A DNA stretch of 64,000 nt from an uncultured Bacteroidales bacterium (GTDB lineage: Bacteria; Bacteroidota; Bacteroidia; Bacteroidales; Bacteroidaceae): NCBI GenBank assembly GCA_902799655.1, contig CADCBH010000015.1, forward strand, positions 51,499 through 115,498, given 5' to 3'. The notes under the pieces were generated by a model, which saw only the letters and a list, made by a program, of their open reading frames with translations, ran no database searches and was not told the origin of the DNA. The number at the start of each line of letters is the position of its first letter. The first letter of the stretch is position 1. The translations under genes were made by a program, and so were the position numbers. This document shows positions 24,873-34,495 of the stretch, one piece after another.

Positions 24873-26282
24873 TTAGCCGAAGAGGGCTCGTAAGGCTTCT
24901 TCAACCTTACGGACAGGAACGAGGTCAATCTTGAACTTCTTACGATTCAATCCTGAGAGGTTGTATTTCGGTATGATGATATGCTGGAATCCCAACTTCT
25001 CAGCTTCGCTGATGCGCTGTTCGATACGAGCCACAGGGCGTACCTCACCACTGAGACCAACTTCGCCAGCCATACACCAGCCTTCTTCAATGGGTGTATC
25101 GACATTGCTCGACAGTACGGCGGCAATGACGCTGAGGTCCATAGCCATATCCGTCACGCGCAATCCTCCCGCAATATTGAGGAAGACATCTTTCTGCATC
25201 AGCTTGAAGCCGACACGTTTTTCCAATACAGCCAACAGCATATTCAGACGGCGCTGGTCGAAACCTGTTGCAGAGCGCTGTGGTGTGCCATAGGCAGCGC
25301 TGCTGACCAGGGCCTGAGTCTCAACGAGGAAGGGACGCACACCCTCGATGGCACTCGAGATAGCAACGCCTGACAGTCCATCGTGGTCTTCAGTCAGCAA
25401 CAGTTCTGAGGGGTTGCTGACTTGACGTAGTCCCGTTTGCTGCATCTCATAGATGCCCAGTTCCGATGTACTTCCGAAACGGTTCTTGATGCTTCTCAGG
25501 ATGCGGTACATATAGTGCTGGTCACCTTCAAACTGGATGACGGTATCAACGATATGCTCCAGAATCTTCGGACCAGCCAACGTGCCCTCCTTGGTGATAT
25601 GGCCGATGAGGATAACGGGTACGCCACTCGACTTGGCAAAACGGAGAAGGGCGGAAGCGCATTCACGGACTTGGGCAATAGAGCCTGCCGACGATTCGAC
25701 ATCCTCAGTGGAGATGGTCTGAATAGAGTCGATGACTACCAGCTCGGGTTGAACTTCCTTGATATGTTCAAAGATGGCCTCCAAAGAATTCTCACAAAGA
25801 ATAAGGAAGTGATCATCAGCAGGTAATCCGCTGACAGCGAGGCGCTCGGCGCGCATCTTCAACTGGTGGGCACTCTCTTCACCGCTGACATAGAGCACTT
25901 TCTTGTCAGTCAGCTGCAGCATGGTCTGTAGTGAGAGTGTCGATTTGCCGATGCCAGGTTCACCACCCAGCAAAACAATGCTGCCAGGTACTAATCCACC
26001 ACCTAAGACGCGGTTCAGCTCGCCATCGTGCATATCGATGCGTGGGTCGTCATGGGAGGAGATGTCGCTCAGTCGCAACACCTTGGCGGCATCCCGTCCT
26101 TTGCCAGAGATGCTACCGTCCGTATTCCAACTGCCTTCCCTTCTGGAGGGAACGGGGCTGGGACCTACTTTTATTTCCTTGAACGTATTCCACTGTCCAC
26201 AGGCTGGACACTTGCCAATCCATTTTGCCGACTCCTGTCCGCAATTGGAGCAGACGTACATTGTCTTGTCTTTGTTTGCCAT
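24873..26282 (-). CDS. radA: DNA repair protein RadA
   Basis: 469 residues from the ATG at 26282. A longer in-frame reading would start upstream of the promoter box. Features are the N-terminal C4 zinc finger (CSNCGQESAKWIGKCPACGQ), the RecA-like core with Walker A GGEPGIGKSTL, the RadA-specific KNRFGST motif, and the C-terminal Lon-like domain (GGLRVTDMAMDLSVIAAVLS). RadA is a helicase that promotes branch migration during recombination. The -7 box is at 26291-26298, only eight bases from the ATG. Confidence 0.96.
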   Translation of the reverse strand: MANKDKTMYVCSNCGQESAKWIGKCPACGQWNTFKEIKVGPSPVPSRREGSWNTDGSISGKGRDAAKVLRLSDISSHDDPRIDMHDGELNRVLGGGLVPGSIVLLGGEPGIGKSTLSLQTMLQLTDKKVLYVSGEESAHQLKMRAERLAVSGLPADDHFLILCENSLEAIFEHIKEVQPELVVIDSIQTISTEDVESSAGSIAQVRECASALLRFAKSSGVPVILIGHITKEGTLAGPKILEHIVDTVIQFEGDQHYMYRILRSIKNRFGSTSELGIYEMQQTGLRQVSNPSELLLTEDHDGLSGVAISSAIEGVRPFLVETQALVSSAAYGTPQRSATGFDQRRLNMLLAVLEKRVGFKLMQKDVFLNIAGGLRVTDMAMDLSVIAAVLSSNVDTPIEEGWCMAGEVGLSGEVRPVARIEQRISEAEKLGFQHIIIPKYNLSGLNRKKFKIDLVPVRKVEEALRALFG

Positions 26283-26290
26283 AACGATTG

Positions 26291-26298
26291 CAAAGGTA
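26291..26298 (-). promoter_or_regulatory. radA promoter -7 element (TACCTTTG)
   Basis: The minus strand reads TACCTTTG, eight bases from the radA ATG. Confidence 0.7.
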
Positions 26299-26386
26299 CA
26301 AAATAAATTCATAATTCATGATGCTTAATTGCTCACACTTATAATCTTTTAACGGAGTTCGCGACCTTTGGTTCATAATTATTTCG

Positions 26387-26394
26387 TAATTTTG
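26387..26394 (+). promoter_or_regulatory. Promoter -7 element (TAATTTTG) for the NMT1-like gene
   Basis: TAATTTTG ends eight bases before the ATG at 26403. Confidence 0.6.
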
Positions 26395-26402
26395 CAGGCA
26401 AT

Positions 26403-27344
26403 ATGAAGCAATTGATACCTCTTATATCCGTTTTGCTGCTAATGGTGGCATGCGGACAGAGCTATGAAGAAACCAAGCGCATTTCGCGACAGCAGCGCCT
26501 TGAGGCGATGCGCAAAGATTCTGCCGCCTTTAAGATAGCCGTGATGCCTACGCTCGACTGCCTGCCGCTATATGTGGCTCAGCATTATCAGCTTTTCGAT
26601 ACAATCCAAGGTGGTGTACGCCTGAAATTCTATCATGCACAGATGGACTGTGATACCGCTATAGAGCGTGGCAGGGTAGAGGGTGTGGTGACCGATTTGG
26701 TCAGAGCCAAGCGTATGGAGAGTAAAGGACTGAAGCTACGCTATGTGGCTGCCACCAATGCCTATTGGCAACTGGTGAGCAACCGTAATGCCCGTATCCG
26801 ACAGTTGAAGCAATTGGATGACAAGATGGTGGCCATGACACGCTATTCGGCTACCGACCTGCTGACTGACCTCGTGCGAGATTCGGTGAAGTTGGCTCCA
26901 GAGCGGGTGTTTAAAGTTCAGATTAATGATCTCAATGTACGTGTTCAGATGCTGCAGAATAATGAGATGGATGCCCTGTGGATGCCAGAACCGCAGGCTA
27001 CACAGGCCCGTCAGATGAAGCATCCCGTTGTCTTTGACTCACGTCATACGAAGTTGCAGTTGGGCGTTATCGCTTTCCGTGAAAAAGAGATTCGTCGCGA
27101 GGAACGTGCCAAACAGTTGAGCAGTTTCCTGAAAGCTTACAATCAGGCATGCGACTCTATCAACAAGAATGGTGTTCGTTATTACCGTAAATTGATTGTC
27201 GAGCGCTATCATGTAAGAAAACAGGTTGCCGATGAGTTGCCTAAGGATCTCCGTTTCAATCATGCCGTAGCACCTCGTCAGCAGGATATAACAGCTGCTG
27301 AACAGTGGTTGCAGAATTCCACGAAGCAAGATGGCACAAAATGA
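26403..27344 (+). CDS. NMT1/SsuA-like periplasmic binding lipoprotein
   Basis: 313 residues. MKQLIPLISVLLLMVACGQS has a lipobox (LMVAC). The body follows the type-II periplasmic-binding fold of NMT1/NLPA proteins: FKIAVMPTLDCLPLYVAQHY, then MDCDTAIERGRVEGVVTDLV, then LQNNEMDALWMPEPQATQA. Ligand unknown. No ABC permease or ATPase is adjacent, so it may serve as a receptor or work with a distant transporter. The TPR gene downstream overlaps its end by 14 bp, indicating one transcript. Confidence 0.72.
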   Translation: MKQLIPLISVLLLMVACGQSYEETKRISRQQRLEAMRKDSAAFKIAVMPTLDCLPLYVAQHYQLFDTIQGGVRLKFYHAQMDCDTAIERGRVEGVVTDLVRAKRMESKGLKLRYVAATNAYWQLVSNRNARIRQLKQLDDKMVAMTRYSATDLLTDLVRDSVKLAPERVFKVQINDLNVRVQMLQNNEMDALWMPEPQATQARQMKHPVVFDSRHTKLQLGVIAFREKEIRREERAKQLSSFLKAYNQACDSINKNGVRYYRKLIVERYHVRKQVADELPKDLRFNHAVAPRQQDITAAEQWLQNSTKQDGTK

Positions 27345-29469
27345 TATACTGAAACTTGTTGGCGACGCCTTAAAGTCAGGCAACTGCGGTAGGGCGCTGA
27401 ACTGCATGGAGAACTATCTGGTCGCCTGGCCTGAACCACATACTGCCGAGAAAGTGGCTGAGGTAAAGGAAGACTACAACCGAATGGTTGACTACTGGCA
27501 GCAGGGGGGGCAGGATCCTCAGCGCGAGATCTTGTATCAGCAGTTACTCATACGCCTTTATGTCATCTATGCCAATGTGGCACACTATCATCGCATGAAG
27601 GCATCACCCTATCAGAATAGCCTTTATACACGAGTCCGTCAGGGACAGCGCGACTGGTCGTTGACAACCATCCGTCAACAGATGGAGAGCTTTGTCAGCA
27701 ATGTGACGATGTTGCAGCTGGAACCTGAGAACAAGCGAAAGGCGACAAGCGATGCACTCTATCGTGAACACCAGCAGTGGATGAACCAGCTGTTTGAGTA
27801 TGTGCTGACCTCAAGACAATGGTCTGATGCCGTTGGGGCTCAGTTTGTGCAGATGATGATATCGCCCACGATTGATGCCATTGATCAGCAATTGATTATT
27901 GCCGCCGTAACGCTGTCGCTGATGAACCAGTTTGATATGGCAAAGTTCCGTATGTTGGTGGAGGTCTATCAGCAGAGCCAGGAAGATGCTGTACGACAGC
28001 GTGCCTTGGTGGGTGTGGTGCTGGGGGCATCAGACCAGTATGCTAAACTCTATCCTGAGCAGCGTACACTGATTGAGGAACTGACAAAAGAGGAACAGAC
28101 CTGTCAGGAGTTGACAGAACTGCAGATTCAGCTCATCTACTGTCTGACGGCAGAGCAAGACCGCCAGACCATTGAGCGCGACATCATGCCAGACCTCATC
28201 AAGAATTCTTTCAAGATTACCCAGCAAGATAGTGACATCACGGAGGAAGACCGTTTGGAGGAAGTCCTTCATCCGGAACTTTCGGAACAGCGCATGGAAC
28301 AATTGGAGTCAAGTGTGAAGCGTATGGTCGATATGCAGCAAGAGGGTGTCGACGTCTTCTTCCATGGGTTCTCGCATGTCAAGCGCTATCCTTTCTTCTA
28401 TGATATCAGCAACTGGCTGGTACCTTTCTATCTGCAGCATCCCGACATCAGCCAGTATCTAGCTAAGGAAGATATGAGGCCGTTGCTGGAGCGCATACTC
28501 GATACACATCCTTTCTGTAATAGCGATAAGTATTCGATGGTCTTGGCTTTTCAGGATATGATAGGTCTTATGCCTAAGAACATGGTCCAGATAGTCAAGG
28601 ACAGTCCGGCAATGGCAGAGGCGGGAGGCATGGTTCCCGAGGTGTCGGCAGCTTATCTGCGTCGCCTCTATCTGATGGATCTCTATCGTTTCTTCCGCCT
28701 GTTCTCACATCGTTCAGAACTCTATAATCCCTTTGATACGGCCACGAACGAGGCAGGCGGCTGTTGCTTCTTCAGCCTGCAGCTTTTTGTCGGCACACCA
28801 TTGGAACGTTATAAGGTACAGATTGTCCGTCAGTTGAAGAAACATCAGATGAATGGGGCTGCTAACATGCTGTTGGAATCCTTCTCAGAGGAATACCGCG
28901 ACTTGCAATATTATCTATTGACGCAGAATTATGGCAAAGCTTTAGCCCTGGATCCTGATAATGAACGCGCGCTCTTTGGCTTTGCCCGTCAGCAATATAC
29001 TTATGGATTCTATCGTAAGGCACTCCAGAACTTTGAGCAACTGTCGGCTATGCATCCCGAAAAGACCAACTATCAGTTGCATGTGGCAGTATGTCTCGTA
29101 CAACTTGAAGAGTATGAGGAAGCGATGAAGCAACTCTATCGTCTGAACTACGAGCAGCCTGACAATGACAGTGTGAACCGTGTGCTGGCATGGACGCTGA
29201 CCTGTCAGGGACGCTTGGAACAGGCTCATAAGCTTTATGAGCAGCTGACAGGGCGTGAACAGGTGGTTGATGAAGACTTGAAGAACTACGGCTATTGCTT
29301 GTGGTTGCAAGGTGACATTTCACAAGCGAAGACAGTTTTCTTAGATTACTGCAAACGCCAAGAGGACGATAGTCCTTTGAATCCCAAATTCTTTGATGAG
29401 GCTTGGCTGTTGAAGCGCGGCATCTCACCCTATGAGGTCAAGATGATGCAGGCGCTTCTGCTCGTATAA
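27331..29469 (+). CDS. Tetratricopeptide-repeat protein
   Basis: 712 residues with no signal peptide, so probably cytosolic. The C-terminal third (about 535-690) has recognisable TPR helices: NERALFGFARQQYTYGFYRK, NYQLHVAVCLVQLEEYEEAM, and VNRVLAWTLTCQGRLEQAHK. The N-terminal 500 residues are helical and unassigned. Such proteins are scaffolds; the partner is unknown. The gene overlaps the NMT1-like lipoprotein by 14 bp. It converges on the phospholipase D gene with a three-base gap and no visible terminator. Confidence 0.75.
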   Translation: MAQNDILKLVGDALKSGNCGRALNCMENYLVAWPEPHTAEKVAEVKEDYNRMVDYWQQGGQDPQREILYQQLLIRLYVIYANVAHYHRMKASPYQNSLYTRVRQGQRDWSLTTIRQQMESFVSNVTMLQLEPENKRKATSDALYREHQQWMNQLFEYVLTSRQWSDAVGAQFVQMMISPTIDAIDQQLIIAAVTLSLMNQFDMAKFRMLVEVYQQSQEDAVRQRALVGVVLGASDQYAKLYPEQRTLIEELTKEEQTCQELTELQIQLIYCLTAEQDRQTIERDIMPDLIKNSFKITQQDSDITEEDRLEEVLHPELSEQRMEQLESSVKRMVDMQQEGVDVFFHGFSHVKRYPFFYDISNWLVPFYLQHPDISQYLAKEDMRPLLERILDTHPFCNSDKYSMVLAFQDMIGLMPKNMVQIVKDSPAMAEAGGMVPEVSAAYLRRLYLMDLYRFFRLFSHRSELYNPFDTATNEAGGCCFFSLQLFVGTPLERYKVQIVRQLKKHQMNGAANMLLESFSEEYRDLQYYLLTQNYGKALALDPDNERALFGFARQQYTYGFYRKALQNFEQLSAMHPEKTNYQLHVAVCLVQLEEYEEAMKQLYRLNYEQPDNDSVNRVLAWTLTCQGRLEQAHKLYEQLTGREQVVDEDLKNYGYCLWLQGDISQAKTVFLDYCKRQEDDSPLNPKFFDEAWLLKRGISPYEVKMMQALLLV

Positions 29470-29472
29470 ACA

Positions 29473-30738
29473 TTACAGGAAGGGTTGCAGCAGATGGGCA
29501 AACCATCCGCGGAACTTCTGCCAACCTGTACGGAACTCATCCCATGATTGTTCTGTCATGCGGAAGCTCTTCTGCTTGTCGCGCCAGAACATGTCGTCGA
29601 GTTCGCGGGTGGTATTGCGGTCGATGATGACAGCATTCTCCTCAAAGTCACACTTGAGACTGCGGGCATCCAGATTAGTGCTGCCTACTGTACAGTAGCG
29701 GCCGTCGACCATCATAATCTTCGAATGGTGGAATCCTGGCTTGTAAAGCCACACGATAGCACCACGTTTCATCAGCTTATGGGCCTGATAGAAGGCACAG
29801 TCGGGTGTCAGGGGGATGTCACTCTTTGCTGACAGCATAATCTCTACCTTTACACCACGGCGAATGGCCTGTGTGAGAGCCTTCGTGACAGTGGGTATCA
29901 GCGTGAAGTAGGGGTTGATGATATGGATGGAGTCCTTGGCCTGACGGATGGCATTGATATAGAAGGTACGCATGATCTTGGGTGTAATGCCTGGCTCACG
30001 ATTGATGATACCCACCATCTTACTGCCTCGCGTAGCAGTGGTATCGGGCTTCAATCCTTCGAAACGTGTCAGCGTACCACCATTGTAGTATTTCATACCG
30101 CTGACATTCTCGTTGGTGGTGCGATTCCAAATCTTCATGAAGATGCGTTGCAACTCATTGACGGCATCACCCTCTATGCGACAGTGCATATCGCGCCATT
30201 CACCCACTTGTTCAGTACCTTTGATATAGTAGTCTGCCACATTCATACCTCCCGTATAAGCGATGCGCCCGTCGATAATGACTATCTTACGATGGTCACG
30301 GCCATAGATGTGGTTGACCCACGGGAAACGGATAGGGCTATACTCAACGATGTTGATGCTGTCATCGCGCAGCGACTTGAGGTGGTGTTTCTTGAGTGGC
30401 TGGTTGTTGGAGTCATTGCCGAAACCATCGAACATGGCACGAACCTCTACACCCTCACGACGCTTCTCGCGCAGGATGTCAAACAACAGTGATGCGATAG
30501 AGTCGTTGCGGAAATTGAAGTACTCCAGATGGATGCTGCTTTTGGCCTGTCGGATAGCTCGGAACATGTCGTCGAACTTCTCCTGTCCAGACATCAGCAG
30601 CGTCACGCTATTGTTGTCTGTAAAGCGGATTTGATGATCACGTAGCGTCTGTACGATGAGTGAGTCAGAACTCTGTGCTGCTGTATATGTCTGAACACAA
30701 AGACACAGAGTTACCAAGAATAACCTATAGAAATACAT
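29473..30738 (-). CDS. Exported phospholipase D family protein (cardiolipin synthase-like)
   Basis: 421 residues with a signal peptide (MYFYRLFLVTLCLCVQTYTA). Two HKD motifs are present: RDHRKIVIIDGRIAYTGGMN in the first PLDc_2 domain and FHHSKIMMVDGRYCTVGSTN in the second. The spacing and flanks (GEWRDMHCRIEG, LDARSLKCDFEENA) match cardiolipin synthase ClsA/B. However, the N-terminal transmembrane pair is replaced by a cleavable signal, so the enzyme probably acts in the periplasm. The start lies two bases from the stop of the HTCS-like regulator, making it the last gene of the kdsA-kdsD-regulator-PLD operon. Confidence 0.85.
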   Translation of the reverse strand: MYFYRLFLVTLCLCVQTYTAAQSSDSLIVQTLRDHQIRFTDNNSVTLLMSGQEKFDDMFRAIRQAKSSIHLEYFNFRNDSIASLLFDILREKRREGVEVRAMFDGFGNDSNNQPLKKHHLKSLRDDSINIVEYSPIRFPWVNHIYGRDHRKIVIIDGRIAYTGGMNVADYYIKGTEQVGEWRDMHCRIEGDAVNELQRIFMKIWNRTTNENVSGMKYYNGGTLTRFEGLKPDTTATRGSKMVGIINREPGITPKIMRTFYINAIRQAKDSIHIINPYFTLIPTVTKALTQAIRRGVKVEIMLSAKSDIPLTPDCAFYQAHKLMKRGAIVWLYKPGFHHSKIMMVDGRYCTVGSTNLDARSLKCDFEENAVIIDRNTTRELDDMFWRDKQKSFRMTEQSWDEFRTGWQKFRGWFAHLLQPFL

Positions 30739-30740
30739 GT

Positions 30741-33700
30741 TTATCTCTTATTCTTCAGACGATACTCCAATGGTGTCATACCATACTTGTCCTTGAAAAT
30801 GGCGATGAAGTTCTCTGCCGTCATAAAGCCTACGTTGATGGCCAGCTCACTCATGTTGATATTAGTGGTAACAAGTAGTGTGCAGGCGTGCTTCAGACGA
30901 ATCTCACGAACAACCTCGGCAGGCGTCTTTGTCGTGATGCTGCGTATCTTATGGAAGAAGGGCACACGACTCATGCCCATGGCAGCAGCCATATCCTCCA
31001 AACTAATCTGCCCACGACTCATGTTCTGCAGTACAAACTGTTCAACGTTGCGCATCAGCTGCTGGTCCATGAGACTATTCATCGAGTAGTCGCCCATGGT
31101 GTTGTCGTCATAATACTTAGCCAGCATATTCTGCTGCTCGGGCTGCTCCTCAACAACAGTGGTGTCCTCTGCAGGCAGCTCGGTATTGTCGTCGATGCTA
31201 TCGGAGATGCCTATCTTGGTGAAGTCCTCGAACGACATGGTGGCAGTGGTCATACTAGCATTCTGACCTTCGAGCATACGTGTCTCCTTACCCTCGATGA
31301 CATTCTGGTTGAACTCGATAGGAGCGAGACCCATCACCTTGTTGAAGCGCATCACGGCATCCTGTACGTTGAACGGCTTGGCCAGATAATCATCGGCAGC
31401 CAGCGTAATATTTTGTTCGTCCATGTCCTGCTGGGTAAGCACGTAGTCGGTCATCAGCACGAACTTCGTTTTGTTCTTCTGATGATGTGACTTGAACTGG
31501 TTACAAAGCTCACTACCGGTGATGCTATCGCCCATATCCTGCTTACATACCACGAGGTCGGCCTTTAGCGTTTCGATATCGGGTAGGGCAGCCTTAATGG
31601 TATCATAGACGTGGAAGTCGTAGATCTCACAGAGGTGAGCTTTCATGAATTGAAGGAATTCGCGGTTGTTGTCGATGAATACCACGATGAACTTCTGTTG
31701 CAAACCTTCTACGCGCAGCGGCTTGATATCGAGTGCCAGCGTCGATCCTGTGCTGCTGGCCAACTCAATTTCTCCGTGGTCGTTGAGCTCCAGACGGTCT
31801 TTGGCTGTAGACTCGGCTTTCTTTTCAGGATTTTCCAGCGTGCTCTGCATCTCAGAGATTCGTGTGATAACCTGCAACAACTGGAAGTGGAGTGAGTTGA
31901 GCTGTTCGCGACCTTCGAGGCTCTCCTCGCGCTCGGCCATATCGCTGATAATGGTTGTCATGCGAGCCATTGGCTGACGGAGCTCTTCACTGGTCAGTTT
32001 GATTTCCTCACGCTGGCGCTTCAGTTCCTCAATGATGGTGCGACGCTTTTTCCAAGCCTTCTTATATTTATTGATGCCAAATCGCCAGATGACGACGATG
32101 ACGATGATGACAAACAGGTAGAACGAAAGCATCCACCACGATAGCCACCAGGGACGATCGACGTGAATCTCGAGGATGCGCTCCTGATCGCTCACGGCAC
32201 CATCGGCACTGATCGCCTTGACGTGCAGTCTGTAGTCACCGCTGCCCAGATGGGGGAATCGGACACCATGGAGTAGGGCATCGCCATTGCGCCAGTCGTG
32301 GTCGAGACCTTCCATCCAGTACATGAACTGTAGGCGTTCGCCTTGGTTGTAGTTGCCTGCAGCAAACTTGATGGTGATGTCGTTCTGGCTCTTTTTCAGC
32401 TCAATCTTGTTACTTTCGTTGAAAGACTGTGGCAGGATGATGTTGCCATCGTATTTGACACCAGTCAGGATTTCCTGTTCACCGATGAAGAGCTGTGTCA
32501 GCATCACACGAGGCAACGAAACCTTGTCATCCTTACTGGCGTGGCGCACCCAGTTGACTCCGAAGAGACCACCGAAGAGTACTGATCCGTCACGTTTGGT
32601 GAGAATAGATCCCATATTGAACTCATTGCTCTGCAGGCCATCGCTGATGGTGTAATTGTAGAGTCCGTAGTTGAAGGTCCCATCTTCGTGGTTGCGTTGT
32701 ACGACGATACGGCTCACACCATTACTGGTGGTCACCCAAATGCTGTGGTTCTTGTCCTCGGCAATACCGCAAATCGAGTTGTTGCACAGACCGTCTTTTT
32801 CCGTGATCGTGCTGAGCTCATCGCTGGCAGGGTCAAGGATGTTGATACCTTCGCGCGTTCCTATCCATAGCAGACCTCTAGAGTCTTCGAAAATCTGCGT
32901 GATAAAGTTGTTCGTGAACGTCTTCAGGTTCGAGGCATTGCCTCTGAGCACCTTCTTCTCACGCGACGAGAGGTTGAGGATGACCAGCCCCTCAGCCGTA
33001 CCAATCATCAGGTTGTTGTTGGTACCATAGAAGAGGGCGGTGATATTGTTGGTGGTCAGCAAACCATTCTCTCTGGTGTACGACGAGAAAGTGTTCATCT
33101 TGGGATTATAGACCTGCAGACCACCATTGGTGGCAATCCACAGATTACCCGACTTATCACAGCTGAGTGCATTGATATGATCGTCGATGAGCGTCTTCAT
33201 GCTGTCGCGAGCGGAAGAATAGATAGTGCTGACACCGTCTTTGATACGTGTCAGACCGTTCTGCTTCGAACCGACCCAGAGGCTGCCGTCGGGGGTCGTG
33301 GTCATTGTGGTCACCTTCGAACTGGCCAGAATACCATCATAGTCGATGATACCCTTGTCGCCTGTACCATACCATATCTTGCCGTTGGTGTCTTCGGCTA
33401 TGGCTGTGATATCGCCGTTCAAGAGCGACTGGAACTTGTAGATGTTGTCGCCGTAATAGGCCAGTCCAGACTTCTCAGTACCAATCCATAGCAGGTCTGT
33501 GTCGTCGATATACACACTCTGCACACCAGTGACGTCTTGCGATAGCAGATTGCTAGTCGCACTATGAGGTTCTATCGGCTCCATCTCCATGGTGTTGATA
33601 TCGAGGCGTATCAGACCCTTACGGTCGGTACCTATCCAGATGTTGCCTTTGCTGTCGCCTGCCATACCGTTGACACTGTGGTCGGTGCTGGCACCGACCA

Positions 33701-34487
33701 TACCCAGTTGGTCACCGATGGTAGTGTTCCAGGTGTTGGTACTCTTGTTGTAGTACATGAGCGTGCCCTGACCGTAAAGCCAGATATTATCCATCTGGTC
33801 GGCAAAGACTTTCAGCGTGCTCGATTTGCGCAAATGTTGCTGGGCAATGTATTCGTTGCGCCATACGGTATGTTTCTGGTGCATGACGTCGCAGCATACC
33901 AGTCGTCCATCGTCATACACAATGATGGCACCATCCTTGCACTCGCTGATAGAACACATTGTACCCTGCGGTACACCTTGGTTGTCATCAGTATTGGGGA
34001 ATTCATAGAGCAACTGCTGTTGCATATTGTAGGCAACCACACCTTTGTTGGGAATAGCGGCCCAGAAATTCTTGTGGCTATCGATATAGACGACATTGGG
34101 CGAGCCCTCAATACCCATGCGCGAATAGACTTGTTTCATGTCGCGCTCAAAGCTCTCCGTCTGGGGATGATAGATACAGAAACCTGCCGATGTCTCTATC
34201 CAGAGCGTACCTTCCAGCGTCTCCTGAATACTGATGATGTAGCTGTCGGGCAGCGATGAGCCGTCTTGTGAATTGCACTGGAAGTTGTGGAAGGTGTAGC
34301 CGTCGTAACGGTACAGTCCGGCAGGCGTTCCCAACCAGATGTAGCCTCGCGAGTCTTTCAGTATGCAGTTGATCTGACTGATGGTCAGACCATTGCGGGC
34401 ATCCAAGGTTTTAAACAGGTAAACACCGGCAGCAGCCATAGGCAGCGCCAACATCAATACCAGCAGTAACTTTCTCAATGTCTTCAT
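30741..34487 (-). CDS. HTCS-type propeller sensor fused to AraC HTH, lacking kinase functions
   Basis: 1248 residues; start 34487 gives a signal/anchor (MKTLRKLLLVLMLALPMAAA). Layout: two seven-bladed reg_prop propellers (about 30-700, repeats like DSRGYIWLGTPAGL), Y_Y_Y domain (about 705-768), one membrane helix (about 778-798), a helical linker, a receiver-like domain (about 930-1050) and AraC HTH (about 1140-1246). The H-box position reads SEELRQPM, with Glu834 where SHELRTPL has His. No HATPase domain follows, and the receiver aspartate position is Lys982 (LVVCKQDM). Canonical HTCS proteins sense glycans and use phosphotransfer; this one cannot by sequence. It probably signals by conformation alone. 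Lies in one operon with kdsA, kdsD and a phospholipase D gene. Confidence 0.85.
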   Translation of the reverse strand: MKTLRKLLLVLMLALPMAAAGVYLFKTLDARNGLTISQINCILKDSRGYIWLGTPAGLYRYDGYTFHNFQCNSQDGSSLPDSYIISIQETLEGTLWIETSAGFCIYHPQTESFERDMKQVYSRMGIEGSPNVVYIDSHKNFWAAIPNKGVVAYNMQQQLLYEFPNTDDNQGVPQGTMCSISECKDGAIIVYDDGRLVCCDVMHQKHTVWRNEYIAQQHLRKSSTLKVFADQMDNIWLYGQGTLMYYNKSTNTWNTTIGDQLGMVGASTDHSVNGMAGDSKGNIWIGTDRKGLIRLDINTMEMEPIEPHSATSNLLSQDVTGVQSVYIDDTDLLWIGTEKSGLAYYGDNIYKFQSLLNGDITAIAEDTNGKIWYGTGDKGIIDYDGILASSKVTTMTTTPDGSLWVGSKQNGLTRIKDGVSTIYSSARDSMKTLIDDHINALSCDKSGNLWIATNGGLQVYNPKMNTFSSYTRENGLLTTNNITALFYGTNNNLMIGTAEGLVILNLSSREKKVLRGNASNLKTFTNNFITQIFEDSRGLLWIGTREGINILDPASDELSTITEKDGLCNNSICGIAEDKNHSIWVTTSNGVSRIVVQRNHEDGTFNYGLYNYTISDGLQSNEFNMGSILTKRDGSVLFGGLFGVNWVRHASKDDKVSLPRVMLTQLFIGEQEILTGVKYDGNIILPQSFNESNKIELKKSQNDITIKFAAGNYNQGERLQFMYWMEGLDHDWRNGDALLHGVRFPHLGSGDYRLHVKAISADGAVSDQERILEIHVDRPWWLSWWMLSFYLFVIIVIVVIWRFGINKYKKAWKKRRTIIEELKRQREEIKLTSEELRQPMARMTTIISDMAEREESLEGREQLNSLHFQLLQVITRISEMQSTLENPEKKAESTAKDRLELNDHGEIELASSTGSTLALDIKPLRVEGLQQKFIVVFIDNNREFLQFMKAHLCEIYDFHVYDTIKAALPDIETLKADLVVCKQDMGDSITGSELCNQFKSHHQKNKTKFVLMTDYVLTQQDMDEQNITLAADDYLAKPFNVQDAVMRFNKVMGLAPIEFNQNVIEGKETRMLEGQNASMTTATMSFEDFTKIGISDSIDDNTELPAEDTTVVEEQPEQQNMLAKYYDDNTMGDYSMNSLMDQQLMRNVEQFVLQNMSRGQISLEDMAAAMGMSRVPFFHKIRSITTKTPAEVVREIRLKHACTLLVTTNINMSELAINVGFMTAENFIAIFKDKYGMTPLEYRLKNKR

Positions 34488-34495
34488 ATACCTTA

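Noticed and set aside
33564-34259. 231-codon ORF antisense to the HTCS-like gene
   Set aside because: It is a shadow of the propeller-coding strand. Codon bias and homology support the minus-strand gene.
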